DNA from: Caenorhabditis elegans
Lineage: Eukaryota > Nematoda > Chromadorea > Rhabditida > Rhabditidae
Direction: 5' to 3'
NCBI RefSeq assembly: GCF_000002985.6
Contig: NC_003281.10
Span: 12,276,001-12,340,000, forward strand
DNA: 64,000 nt
The translations under genes were made by a program, and so were the position numbers. This document shows positions 53,465 to 64,000 of the stretch, piece by piece; the first letter of the stretch is position 1, and each line of letters begins with the position of its first letter. Below the pieces are notes generated by a model that saw only the letters and a program-made list of their open reading frames with translations, was not told the DNA's origin and ran no database searches.

Positions 53465-56262
53465 ATGAATAACGAAACAAGTGGCAGTCGTGACATGATT
53501 CTAAAACACTTTGACTCCACGCAAAACAACCAGAATTCGGTAAAGCTGGAACACGAGTCGTCAGATAACAATGAATCGTCAGGCTCCCAGAACTTTGTAT
53601 TCAACTTTTTAATGAGCCAACTGCAAAACATGGGTCCAGTGGAGATAAAACAAGAAGTAGAGGCGAAGATGTTGGATGATATAGAAGATGAGTACACTGA
53701 TAATAATTACAATGAAGGCTACTCAAAGATGGATACAGATGGGGATTTGGAGTGGGAAGAGGAATTTAAGAAATTGAATAAAGATCCGAGTAAGATGGAC
53801 AAGAGAGAACAGGTTTGTGTGGATTTTTTACAACTTCTAGTACAAAATTTAGGTTAGATGTACATGCCCGCCTAACGCCTATTTTTTGTAGTGTAGAAAA
53901 AGATTTGTTATATCTGAAAATAATTTCCAAATTTTTCTGAAAAGCCTCACTCAAATCAGGATAGCAATTGGGGCTCAGCAAATTTTTTTGTCGACGAATT
54001 TGGCAAATCGGCAAATTGATGGTTTGCCGATTTGCAAAAAATTATGATTTCCGGCAAAAAAAAACTGCCGATTTGCCGTTTGCCGGAAGTTTTCAATTCC
54101 GAAAATGTACCGATTTTCCGATTTGCCGGAAGCTTTAAATTCCGGCAGTTTGCTGATTTGCCGATTTGCTGGAAGTTTTCAATTCCTGAAACTTACCGAT
54201 TTGCCGGAAATTTTCAATTCCATCGATTTTGCCGATTTGCCGGAAATTTTCAATTCCATCAATTTGCCGATTTGCCGGAAATTTTCAATTCCGGCAATTT
54301 TTCGATTTCCCAATTTTGCCCGAAAAAAATTTGCCGGAAAATTTGATTTTCAGCAAAAAAAAAATGCCGATTTGCCGGAAATTTTGCTTTTCCGCAATAA
54401 AACTGCCGATCTGCCGGAATTTTGATTTTCGGCAAAAAACTGCCGATTTGCCGGAATTTTGATTTTCGACAAAAAATGCCGATTTGCTGGAAATTTCAAT
54501 ATCGGCAATTTGCCAATTTGCCGGAAATTTCAACTTTGGCAAGAATATCAATTTTAAATCCAAATTATTCAGGAACGTCACCGTCAAATGGCCAAAAACC
54601 GTGAGTACGCCCGAAAGTGTGTTCAAAAGAAAAAAGATCAACGAAAGCATGCGGAAATTCGAAGTAATCAAATCAAAAAACGCATTCAACTTCTCAAAAA
54701 TAAAACGGCGATAAAAGAGAAAAATGCGAATTTTGCAGTGGATTTGAGAAAAATGATGTCAGAAATTGGAGTAGAACGGCTGAAATTGGAATATGAAAAT
54801 GAGAAAATGGAATTGAATAAGAAGTTTGCTGAAATGTTTGCACAGGATGAAACTGTTAATTTGAATTTTCATGTAGGTTTTTTCTCTAAATTTCAAAAAA
54901 AAAGTGACCAATTTGCCGAAAATTTATTTTGCCGGTTAGCCGATTTGCCAGAAATTTTCAATTCCGGCAATTTGTCGATTTGCCGGAAATTTTCAACTCC
55001 TGAAGTTTGACGATTTGCGGAAATTTTCAATTTACCGATTTGCCGGAATTTTTCAATTCCGGCAATTTGCCGATTTGCCGGGAATTTTCAATAACGGCAA
55101 TTTTCCGATTTGCCAGAAATTATAAATTCCGGCAATATGCCGATTTGCCGGAAACTTTCAATACCGGCAATTTGTTGATTTGTCGAATTGCTGGAAATTT
55201 TTCAATTCCTGCAATTTGCCGATTTGCCGGAAATTTTCAATTCCATCAGTTTGCCGATTTGCCGGAAGTTTTCAATTTGCCGATTTGCCGGAAATTTTCA
55301 ATTTGCCGGTTTGCCGGAATTTTTCAATTTGCCGTTTTGCCGAAAATTTTCAATTTGCCGATTTGCCGGAATTTTTCAATTTGCCGATTTGCCGATTTGT
55401 CAAAAAAATAGCGAATAAATAAAAAAGTCCTACTTTAGTTTGAGTTTTTTCAAAAATGCAAAACTGAGAACTGCGACCAATCAGCGATTTGCTCCGCCCA
55501 CTTTTCCACCAATCAGATCGAGTGGGCGTAGTTCAAAGATGGTGATTGGTCGGGGAGTTCTCCTTAGTTTGTAAATCCCGTTTTTAAACTTTTTTTGTGG
55601 AATTTCTGAATTTCCGACTTTTTCTTTTGAAAAGTCAATTTTAAAATTATTAACCAAATTATAGAGGCTCGCCAGTGCTCGAGAAGAATTTGAAAAAGCT
55701 GCTGAAGACCTACGTCTAAAAAACGGAGTAATTGGGACTTTAGGTTCCCGAAAAATCCGAGCAAAGCAGCAAATGGAGTGGAGACAGCATTTGTATCAAA
55801 TATCTGCACATGAACATGTTCGTTTATATAAATTCTTACCTGAAACAGTCAAAATGAAGAAAATCCCGTTAACTGAAACATTGGGGAGAATGCTCAAAAA
55901 TTGGCCTAAATTAGCCTAAAGTTCTAGTTGAAAAAAATTTTATTTCGAGACGAATCATGTAATTTTAGTTCATTTTTTAGAATTTCCCAATAAAATTGTA
56001 AATTTTTCCAGAATATTTTTTTAAAAATAACTTATTACAGGAGCATCATCGTGAGACAAAACTTGCCGAGTTGGCAGACGAATATGTTAAGCAAACGGTA
56101 CCAAAAGCTGCTCCCCTAGTCACCTCAATTCCTAAAGACATGTTAGATCAACTAATTAAAAACAATAAAACTTTGGATTTGGAAGAGCTGTGCCGTTTTG
56201 TTGCTGATAATTTGTGTTTGTTACAAAATGATAATGATGATAAAGAATCTGTTGTTAAATAA
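53465..56262 (+). CDS. bZIP protein, gene D (closest to canonical)
   Basis: Exons 53465-53812, 54573-54872, 55665-55817, 56041-56262 (TAA) give 340 residues in phase. The third donor (CAT|GTTCGT) is weak; reading through it gives a stop at 55917-55919 with its own AATAAA at 55989. The N-terminus (1-116) is acidic and Ser/Asn-rich with 'VEIKQEVEAK'. The basic region 'RHRQMAKNREYARKCVQKKK' resembles the KNxxAAxxCR motif of CNC/Maf/SKN-1 proteins, but the Arg after Cys is Val. A heptad-like helix follows (about 135-200: 'IQLLKNKTAIKEKN', 'MMSEIGVERLKLEYENEKME'). 'GSRKIRAKQQMEWRQHLYQ' takes the place of the 36-codon exon of A-C. Probably a nuclear transcription regulator. It could be the locus known as zip-12, but I cannot confirm this. 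Confidence 0.78.
54005..54545. repeat. 35-bp minisatellite block in intron 1 of gene D
   Basis: About 14 units in the 'gccgatttgccggaaatttt' orientation; it ends about 30 nt before the bZIP exon. Confidence 0.85.
54905..55405. repeat. 35-bp minisatellite block in intron 2 of gene D
   Basis: About 15 units. Towards the end the unit shortens to about 26 bp ('gccgatttgccggaattttt', 'caattt'), at 55260-55400. Confidence 0.87.
55989..55994 (+). terminator. Possible internal poly(A) signal of gene D
   Basis: AATAAA 70 nt after the read-through stop at 55917-55919 and before the last exon; it would end a shorter form. Confidence 0.4.
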
Positions 56263-56263
56263 A
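56258..56263 (+). terminator. Poly(A) signal overlapping the stop of gene D
   Basis: AATAAA formed by the last Lys codon, the TAA stop and the next base. Confidence 0.45.
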
Positions 56264-56339
56264 TTATGGAATTTATCCGATGGTTGTACTTTTTGAAAAT
56301 GTGTTCTTATTCATTTATTCTCCTTGTAGTCTAAATATT

Positions 56340-57200
56340 TTTGCCGGAATGGAACATTTCCGGCAAGTTCGGCGAACCGGCAATTTGCCGGACTGGATAT
56401 TTTCTGACAAGTTAGGCAAACCGGCAATTTTTCGGAATGGAAATTTTCTGTCAAACCAGCAAATTGCCGAATTTGTAAATTTCCGGCAAATCGACAAATT
56501 GCCGGAATTGAAATTTCCGGCAATTCGGCAATTTGACGGAAAGGAAAATTTCCGGCAAGTGCGGCAAATCGGCAATTTGCCGGAAAAAAACACTTCGGCA
56601 AGTTGTGGGTTTGCAAGTTTATTTTCTGGAAATTTCAGAATTTCAAAACGATAATCGCAACATTGCCATAATTGAATTTTCTGGCAAGTTAGGCAAACCG
56701 GCAATTTTTCGGAATGGAAATTTTCTGACAAGTTAGGTGAACCGGCAATTTTTCGGAATGGAAATTTTCTGGCAAGTTTGGCAAACCGGCAATTTTTCGG
56801 AATGGAAATTTTCTGGCAAGTTTGGCAAACAGGCAATTTTTCGGAATGGAAATTTTCTGACAAGTTAGGCAAACCGGCAATTTTTCGGAATGGAAATTTT
56901 CTGGCAAGTTAGGCAAACCGGCAATTTTTCGGAATGGAAATTTTCTGGCAAACCAGCAAATTGCCGAATTTGTAAATTTCCGGCAAATCGACAAATTGCC
57001 GGAATTGAAATTTCCGGCAAATCGATAAATTGCCGGAATTGAAAATTTCCGGCAAATCGATAGATTGCCGGAATTGAAAATTTCCGGCAAATCGATAGAT
57101 TGCCGGAATTGAAAATTTCCGGCAAATCGATAAATTGCCGGAATTAAAAATTTCCAGCAAACCGGCAAACTGGCAATTCGCCGATTTGCCAAATTTACCG
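56340..57200. repeat. 35-bp minisatellite block with core fragment
   Basis: Units include a variant sub-array 'aatggaaattttctggcaag' with 'ttaggcaaaccggcaatttt' (56680-56940), nearly identical copy to copy. Confidence 0.87.
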
Positions 57201-58554
57201 AACTTTTAGTGCTGGCGCGTTTCCTCAGTACAAAATCGACACTCAATTATTTACAAAAAAAAAAATTTTGCTGATAAAAAGGGAGTATAAATATCACCTT
57301 AGGCAAGTATCAAATCCAGTCGGCTTCTTGCCTGATTCCTGCGTAATTTGGTCAGTCGGGATTTTGTATGAATATTCTTCTAATAGGTAAACGTAACCGA
57401 ATATTGTTTTAAAAAAGGCCAAAAAAAAACTCCTTTCCTTTTAAAAACTCTCATTTTGTCGAATTAGTTTGTGATTCCGTGTTCCCCGATTTCGAGAGTT
57501 TATGGAAGCTAAAAGGTTAAAAGTCGTTTCGAGACGCAAAAATCTAGAAATATGATTTAATTTTGAAAATTTTAAATTCTAAAGTTATAAAAATAATTTA
57601 TTCCCTGCGTTTTTCGATATTTTAGTTCACTTTTTGTACGAAAAGTTTCGCATTTCTGCTTCTCTGAGGTAAAAAAAGTTAAGTCAGTAAGTGCGCTCCA
57701 TCGACAAAAATGGTTTTTTAACTGAAAAATGTGTTTTTTCTCCTTTAAAATTGAATTTTTTACAGGAAAATCAAATTTTGGATACTTCAAAAGGAAAAAA
57801 ATAGAAAAAAAACGGAACGAATCCAATGTAAAGTGAGTTTTTAGCTCAAAATTATGATTTAAAATGCAATTTTGCAACAAAAAAGAAAAATGAATTTAAA
57901 TTCTTGTTTTTGAACAAAAAATCGATTTCCATGGAAAATTTAAATTTTTAGTTTTTTTTGTAATCGTGACGTTTCTGTGCTCCAATCGGGCCAATTTCCT
58001 CAGCACGGGTCTCTTTTTTTTCTGTAAAATTTCGTTGATAAGAGCCCAAGTACACCGCAAGATTTTATTTGTGTCGTTTCGAAAAATGACTCACTATTAT
58101 TTATTTGTTCTGCTCGCCGCTGCACGTAGTTTTTTTTTTTTTTTGAAAAAAAACTCGAATCGGAAATGGCAATCAGGCCACAAAAATCACGCATTTTTTC
58201 TAGAAAAAGTGCCGAAAAATTTGATTTTTAGAGAAAATTTGGAATTTTTCGTAATTTTTTCCAGCACATTTTGAAAAATTCCCATCATTTTGAGGAAAAA
58301 ACTCTCAAAATTGCAGATTTAACCGAAATTTTATGAAAAATTCCAAAAAACAGTGCAGAAAGTTTCAAATAATTGAACATTTTTCGAATTCTTCTGAATA
58401 TCACAAAAAAACGAAATTTTTAAATTTAGCTAAATTCCCTCCAAAATTAAAACTGCGACCAATCAGCGATTTGCTCCGCCCACTTTTCAACCAATCAGGT
58501 GGGATGGGCGGAGTTTGAAGATGATGATTGTTCATGGGGGTGGGCGGCAAACGA

Positions 58555-59340
58555 TTTTTTCCGGCAAATTCCCGGCAAATCGACAAATTGCCGGAATCGA
58601 AATTTCCGGCAGATCAGTAAATTGTCTGATTTGAAATTTCCGGCAAATCGACTGCAAATTGCCGTAATTAAAAATTTCCGGCAAATAGGCAAATTGCAGG
58701 AATGGAAAATTTCGGCAAATCGACAAATTTTCGAATTTGAAATTTCCAGCAAAACGACATTGCCTGTATTGAAATTTCCGGCAAGTCGACATATTGCCGG
58801 AATAGAAACTTCCGGCAAATCGACAAATTGCCGGAATTAAAGTTTCCGGCAAATCGACATATTGTCGGATTTGAAATTTCCGGCAAATCGACAAATTGCC
58901 GGAATTGAAATTTCCGGCAAATTGTCGGATTTTGAATTTCCGGCAAATCGACGACAAATTGTCGGTATTGAAAATTTCCGGCAAATCGACAAATTGCCGG
59001 AATTGAAATTTCCGGCAAATCGACAAATAGCCGGAATTGAAATTTCCGACAAATCGGCAAATTGTCGGATTTGAAATTTCTTTCGGCAAAAACCGGCAAA
59101 TTGTCGGATTTTGAATTTCCGGCAAGTCGCCATATTGCCGGAATAGAAACTTCCGGCAAATCGACAAATTGCCGGAATTAAAGTTTCCGGCAAATCGACA
59201 AATTGTCGGAATTGAAATTCCGGCAAATCGACGACAAATTGCCGGATTTGAAATTTCCGGCAAATCGACAAATTGCTGGAATTTGAATTTCCGGCAAAAA
59301 CGGACAATTTGCCGAATTTGCCGAAAAAAAATTTGGCGAA
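58555..59340. repeat. 35-bp minisatellite block
   Basis: About 22 units with 'ccggcaaatcgacaaattg' and 'attgtcggatttgaaatttc' variants. Confidence 0.87.
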
Positions 59341-60129
59341 CCGTCCACCCCTGATTCGGTCATTTAAAGGCGCACACTGGTTTCAAAACAAATATTGTCG
59401 CGTCGAGACCCTTTTCGCTAAAATTAGATCTTGTTAGCTTCGAAGATACACTACTTGTCTCAACAAATTTACTTTCTTCAAACTGATCTACAAGGCCAAA
59501 CTACGATCACTTTTTGTGTCGATCTTTCCTTCCGATCACATCATAGGACTACAGACAGCACTCTCTCCATTTCCCACACTATTTCTTGTCTGAGGAAATG
59601 CGGACAGCGTAAACAGAAAATTTCGTGTTTCTTTCTCTCTCGCTCTCTTCGTTATCAGCACTCTCTTCTCTGCTTCACTCTGGCGCCCTCTCCCACCCCA
59701 TCGCCTAAAATTTTAAAGTGAGGAAGACCCCATTCGCTTCATTTCTGCCTTCGATTTCTGTAGTTTTTACTATTTTTGGAAGTCTAATTTGTTGGAAAAA
59801 AGTTGATTTCAATTAATAAATAGTACTTAACGTGAGTATTTCAAAATAGCCATGCAATGGAAGGAAAATCAGGAATTAAGCAAATGAATTGCACAGTTAT
59901 ATATAGTTATTAAAATTTTGCAAAAATAGATGTAAAATCTCCAAATTCCCACTTTTTTGTGCACAATTTGGAGGCTTAAGCTACGTGTTAACTTAGACAA
60001 GTTTTAGGCAGGTAGGCATCTAAAATTAGTAGCGAAATTGAAGGTTTCTGCTAAATTTGGCCTGTTTGAACAGTTTTTCATTTTTGATTGGTTCAAAAAA
60101 TTGCCTGGGATTTTCTTGTTACGAACTAT

Positions 60130-60815
60130 ATTACCGATCCAGACAGAGAGAGAGAGCGTGTGTAGTCAATTGAAGAGACACAGACATCTCGGGACCCAAA
60201 GGGCGGTGCGCGGGGGAAGAGCCGATTTGTGTCGATTTACGGAGCGTTACTCTTAAAGGAGGACTAACGGTTCGAACAATTTTGAACGTATAGACCCAAA
60301 ATGGACTCAAATGAACGAATTTCGTAATGAAACTTCTCAAAAAATTTTCAAAAATTTTTTATGGCGGTTCAAAATTTTGAAAAAATTGCACTGATTTTAG
60401 CTAAAATATCGAATTTTGCCCATTTTTCCGGGGTCGCAAAAATCAGTTCAGAACTCTGCGTCTAAATTTCCGCGATTCTCGTAGATCAAACCGATATGGG
60501 GCACTCTGACACCACGTGCACACTGTATTTATGTATTTATGACGGTTCAAATTTTAGCCAAATTTAGCTGAAATCTTCAATGTTGCCTCTAGGTACATTA
60601 GGCATCTAATTTTAAATGCCTACAGGCCTAAAATTTGCCTAACAGTTAACACGAGATAGGAACGCAAAATTGGAGGTTTTAGTTAGGTTTAGCTTTATTT
60701 TTTTGAAGTGTTACTCTTCCGTAAATCGACACAAATTGACTCTTTCCCGGGTCCCCAGATGCCTGTGTCTCTTCAACTGACTACACTCTTTCTGGATCGG
60801 TAATAGCTTAGCCTT
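60130..60815. mobile_element. Long inverted repeat upstream of gene E
   Basis: 'ttaccgatccagacagagag', 'gtagtcaattgaagagacac' and 'gtgtcgatttacgga' at 60130-60245 recur inverted at 60712-60810, with about 460 bp between. The interior ends with half a palindromic element (60437-60520: 'gtagatcaaaccgatatggg', 'cactctgacaccacg'). Confidence 0.72.
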
Positions 60816-60901
60816 TGTAGCATTCTCTGAAGTCCGATCCGATGACTCGTTCCGTTGTTTTTTTCCTGCAAATTTCCCAGTTGAAAATTCAATGCACACT
60901 T

Positions 60902-60906
60902 TTCAG
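60902..60906 (+). promoter_or_regulatory. Candidate trans-splice acceptor of gene E
   Basis: TTTTCAG ends at 60906, 17 nt before ATG 60924, with no clear upstream exon. Confidence 0.4.
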
Positions 60907-60923
60907 AAAAGAAACTATCAAAA

Positions 60924-61351
60924 ATGAACAATCAAAATAACAATTTCGTCGATTTCTCGGAAGATGATGATATGATGGATGCGGACTTTTTGGTAACTAG
61001 CCTTGAAAATGCGCCGCCTCATCCAATAACCGATTATTCGCAGGGAGTCGTCATACCGGATGACCTGATGAACGCTTCTCTTGAGTTTCAACGAACGGAG
61101 CCTTTTTCATTCATACCAGCCGAGGAGGATTTGGCTCCGATGGAGATTCTTCCGAATAATCAAGGGGATGTTGAAATGACGGCGGTGGATAAGAATCCGG
61201 ATAAGGTATATTAAATAAGAGTTAGGCCCATGAATGCTTACCGGTTTCTAGGTATTGTTCGAACTTCGCGTCGAGACCCAAATTGAGCCAACTCTCAACT
61301 ATATAAACGCGGAGAATGAGGCAGTTGAATGGGATATAAAGAGTTATTATG
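60924..61351 (+). CDS. bZIP-family gene E, N-terminal exons only (3' partial)
   Basis: Exon 60924-61205 (94 codons, donor AAG|GTATAT) and exon 61252-61351, ending at the donor G|GTTAGT. Exon 1 is acidic ('DFSEDDDMMDADF', 'FIPAEEDLAPMEILP'), like an activation region. Exon 2 has 'NYINAENEAVEWDIKSYYG', which resembles 'YNYENEAPWAKLEP' of gene A and 'NTVEWLKMEP' of gene C. The protein must continue, since a phase-1 donor follows, but no bZIP-like exon is visible between 61352 and 64000, where repeats take over. Either the rest lies to the right of the window behind a large intron, or the gene is broken. Reading past the donor gives a stop at once (TAG 61353-61355). Confidence 0.6.
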
Positions 61352-61411
61352 GTTAGTTGAATAACGGGTGTATAAATATAACGGATGTATAGTATTAATA
61401 TATATATATAT

Positions 61412-61764
61412 ACAGTGCGTGCAACTTCTATAGCGCCCCCTATTTTTTTCGATTTTCAGTACTTTCCAAAATTTTTTTCGAAAAACGGTAAATGCCATTC
61501 GATTTTAAATGTCGAAAAACCCCCTTGTCGTAAATTGTCGTAAAAAACCCCTTGTCAAAAAATATGCGCTATAGAAGTTGCACGGTCGTTTTTAAGACTT
61601 TTTGACCTATAGTCCTCGCAGTGTTTGATATTTTTCGATAAAAATTTACGACAAGGGGTTTTTTGACATTTAAAATCAAATGGCATTCACCGTTTTTCGA
61701 GAAAAAAAAATTGGAAAGTACTGAAACTCGAAAATAATTGGAAGCGCGATAGAAGTTGTTCGCA

Positions 61765-61768
<4 letters not shown>
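61412..61768. mobile_element. Tc1/mariner-like foldback element in a TA microsatellite
   Basis: Ends 'TACAGTGCG' and 'CGCACTGTA'. Arms 'caacttctatagcgcccccta' and 'gtaaatgccattcgatttta' recur inverted. CAGTG termini at TA sites are typical of Tc1/mariner elements. No transposase is present. Confidence 0.78.

Positions 61769-61852
<84 letters not shown>
61768..61852. repeat. (AT)n microsatellite, about 85 bp
   Basis: Uninterrupted AT dinucleotides directly after the foldback element. A second run lies at 62082-62121. Confidence 0.95.
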
Positions 61853-61853
<1 letters not shown>

Positions 61854-62084
61854 AGCCGTGGCTTCTGGAGCTGACTTCTGGAGCTGAAAACCAATTTTTC
61901 TGAAACTACCGTAATCATACAGTACTCCTACCGTGCCACCATTGTACCACTACAGTACCCCAACTGCAGACTACAAAGACTACATAGACTACAAACTATG
62001 GACAAACGGAATAAGCGCTTTATATATAGTAAATGATAGTATTATATACTATAGTATTAATATATACATATATCATATATTATA

Positions 62085-62126
<42 letters not shown>

Positions 62127-62630
62127 ATATATTATAGTATTAATATAGTATTAAAAAGTATGATATAAAAATCACCCGAAAATGGTGATAGGAGGAGTAT
62201 AAGGGATGATTATCTCGAAAAATCATATATTTCTCTTGTCGGAAATAAATGTTAGCAACAGCAACATAAACATGATTCATACTTCCTTCGGAATTGCTAA
62301 CACTTAAATTTTTTTCCCTGATCAATGACATTTATTACGATAAGCAGCATATGTGATCAATTAGCTGGTCAGCTATATAATTTATCATTAGGAATAATTG
62401 AAATTGAAAAACTTTAGAGCATTAATACTTTAGAGCATCACCGAAAAATCAGTTTTCAGTAATTTTTTTCCTAGTAAATTCGTAAAAATTTATTCCATTT
62501 TAAAGGCACATGATGTTTTTTCTGAGTGGGTCTCGTCACGATCTCTGTGCATGTGCAACATTTTTGGATATTAAAAGTTCGAAAGTGCACATATATAAAG
62601 CCAGGATTTATATGTATATGCGTGCCAGGC
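61853..62630. other. Sequence right of gene E, no gene seen
   Basis: TA-rich repeats and AT-rich unique sequence. The string 'gcgctttatatatagtaaat' (62013-62035) also occurs at 41550-41570, so part of this is a dispersed repeat. Confidence 0.6.
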
Positions 62631-64000
62631 GTGGGCGGCAATAGGCAAATTGCCGGTTTGCCAATTTGCCGAAAATCGTGAATTCCGGTGATTTGCCGAT
62701 TTGCCGAAAATTTTCAATATCGGCAATTTGCCAATTTGCCGGAAATTTTCAATTCCGGCAATTGCCGATTTCCCGGAAATTTTTAATTTCGGCAATTTTC
62801 CGATTTGCCAGAAATTTTAAATTTAGGCAATTTGCCGGTTTACCAATTTGCCGGAAATTTTAAATTCTTGCAAATTGCCGATTTTCCGGAAATTTTTAAT
62901 CTCGGCAAATTGCCGATTAGCCCGAAATTCACAATTCCGGTGATTTTCCGATTTGCCGAAAATTTTCAATTTCGGCAATTTTCCAAATTTCCGAAATTTT
63001 TCAATTCCGTCAATTTTCCGATTTCCCAATTTGCAGGAAATTTTCAACTCCGGCAATTTTGCCGATTTGCCTGAAATTTCCAATTCCGGCAATTTTCCGA
63101 TTTGTCGGACATTTTCAATTCCGGCAATTTTCCATTTTGCCGGAAATTCTCAATTCCGGTGATTTGCCCATTTGCCGGATATTTTAAATTACTGCGATTT
63201 TGCCGATTTGCCTGAAATTTCCAATTCCGGCAATTTTCCGATTTGTCGGACATTTTCAATTCCGGCAATTTTCCATTTTGCCGGAAATTCTCAATTCCGG
63301 TGATTTGCCCATTTGCCGGATATTTTAAATTACTGCGATTTTGCCGATTTGCCGGAAATTTTCAATTCCATCAATTTGCCGATTTGCCGGAAATTTTCAA
63401 TTCCGGCAATTTTTCGATTTCCCAATTTGCCGGAAATTTTCAATTCCGGTGATTTTGCCGATTTGCCGGAAATTTTCAATTACTGCGATTTTGCCGATTT
63501 GCCGGAAATTTTCAATTCCATCAATTTGCCGATTTGCCGGAAATTTTCAATTCCGGCAATTTTTCGATTTCCCAATTTGCCCGAAATTTTCAATTCCTGT
63601 GATTTTCCGATTTGCCGGAAATTTTCAATTCCGGCAATTTTTCGATTTCCCAATTTGCCCGAAATTTTCAATTCCTGTGATTTTCCGATTTGCCGGAAAT
63701 TTTCAATTCCGGTAGTTTGTCGATTTTTCGGAAATTTTCAATTCCATCAATTTACCGATTTGCCGGAAATTTTCAATTCCATCGATTTTCCGATTTTTCG
63801 GAAATTTTCAATTCCATCAATTTACCGATTTGCCGGAAATTTTCAATTCCATCGATTTTCCGATTTGCCGGAAATTTTCAATTCCGGTAATTTGTCGATT
63901 TTTCGGAAATTTTCAATTCCATCGATTTCCCAATTTGCCCGAAATTTTCAATTCCTGCAATTTGCCGGTTTCTCAATTTGCCCGAAATTTTCAATTCCGG
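62630..64000. repeat. 35-bp minisatellite block running off the window
   Basis: About 39 units in the 'gccggaaattttcaattccg' orientation. Near-identical longer units of about 120-140 bp repeat at 63060-63330 and 63340-63690. Confidence 0.9.

Larger units (their letters stand above)
56263..60923. other. Intergenic region between genes D and E
   Basis: Two minisatellite blocks, a long inverted repeat near the 5' side of gene E, and AT-rich sequence. 57200-58550 and 59345-60130 contain no gene that I can support. Confidence 0.68.

Overview
The window reads as Caenorhabditis nuclear DNA, most likely C. elegans. Introns are short where clean, donors are GTAAG/GTGAG type, acceptors are TTTTCAG, TTAGGC telomere-like hexamers lie inside introns, and foldback elements and minisatellites are dense. 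The gene content (an MRP-type ABC transporter followed by bZIP-like genes) recalls the mrp-8/zip-12 part of chromosome III, but that placement is from memory and was not checked.

Layout. 1-6034 (+): the 3' part of a gene for an FG-repeat protein ending in a Gle1-like domain, an mRNA-export nucleoporin; its 5' end lies outside the window. 7208-27178 (-): a complete MRP/ABCC transporter gene of 22 exons and about 1467 residues spread over 20 kb, because nearly every large intron is filled with satellites or foldback elements. 27179-31793: intergenic, with a 43-bp satellite and a CTACAGTA array. 31794-61351 (+): five genes or gene parts in one orientation (A 31794-35776, B 37287-38403, C 43108-47719, D 53465-56262, E 60924-61351 and onward) that form a tandem family of divergent bZIP-like proteins. 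39483-41436: a small graveyard with an acyltransferase-3 fragment, a non-LTR retrotransposon 3' part with a 468-bp insertion, and a foldback element. 61352-64000: AT microsatellites, a Tc1-like foldback element and a long block of the 35-bp minisatellite.

How the parts relate. The first two genes look like ordinary conserved genes with repeat-swollen introns. The five-gene family is the most unusual part. A, B and C share exon structure: a bZIP exon starting in phase 0, a 36-codon exon and a short terminal exon. D follows the same plan with other lengths. In A-D the basic region has lost the arginine that canonical bZIPs use for DNA contact, and B lacks almost the whole N-terminal region. Intron 5 of gene A holds seven perfectly spaced heat-shock-element pentamers. 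About a fifth to a quarter of the window is one 35-bp CCGGCAAAT minisatellite, whose blocks share a unique core of about 215 nt and so look like copies of one composite mobile element.
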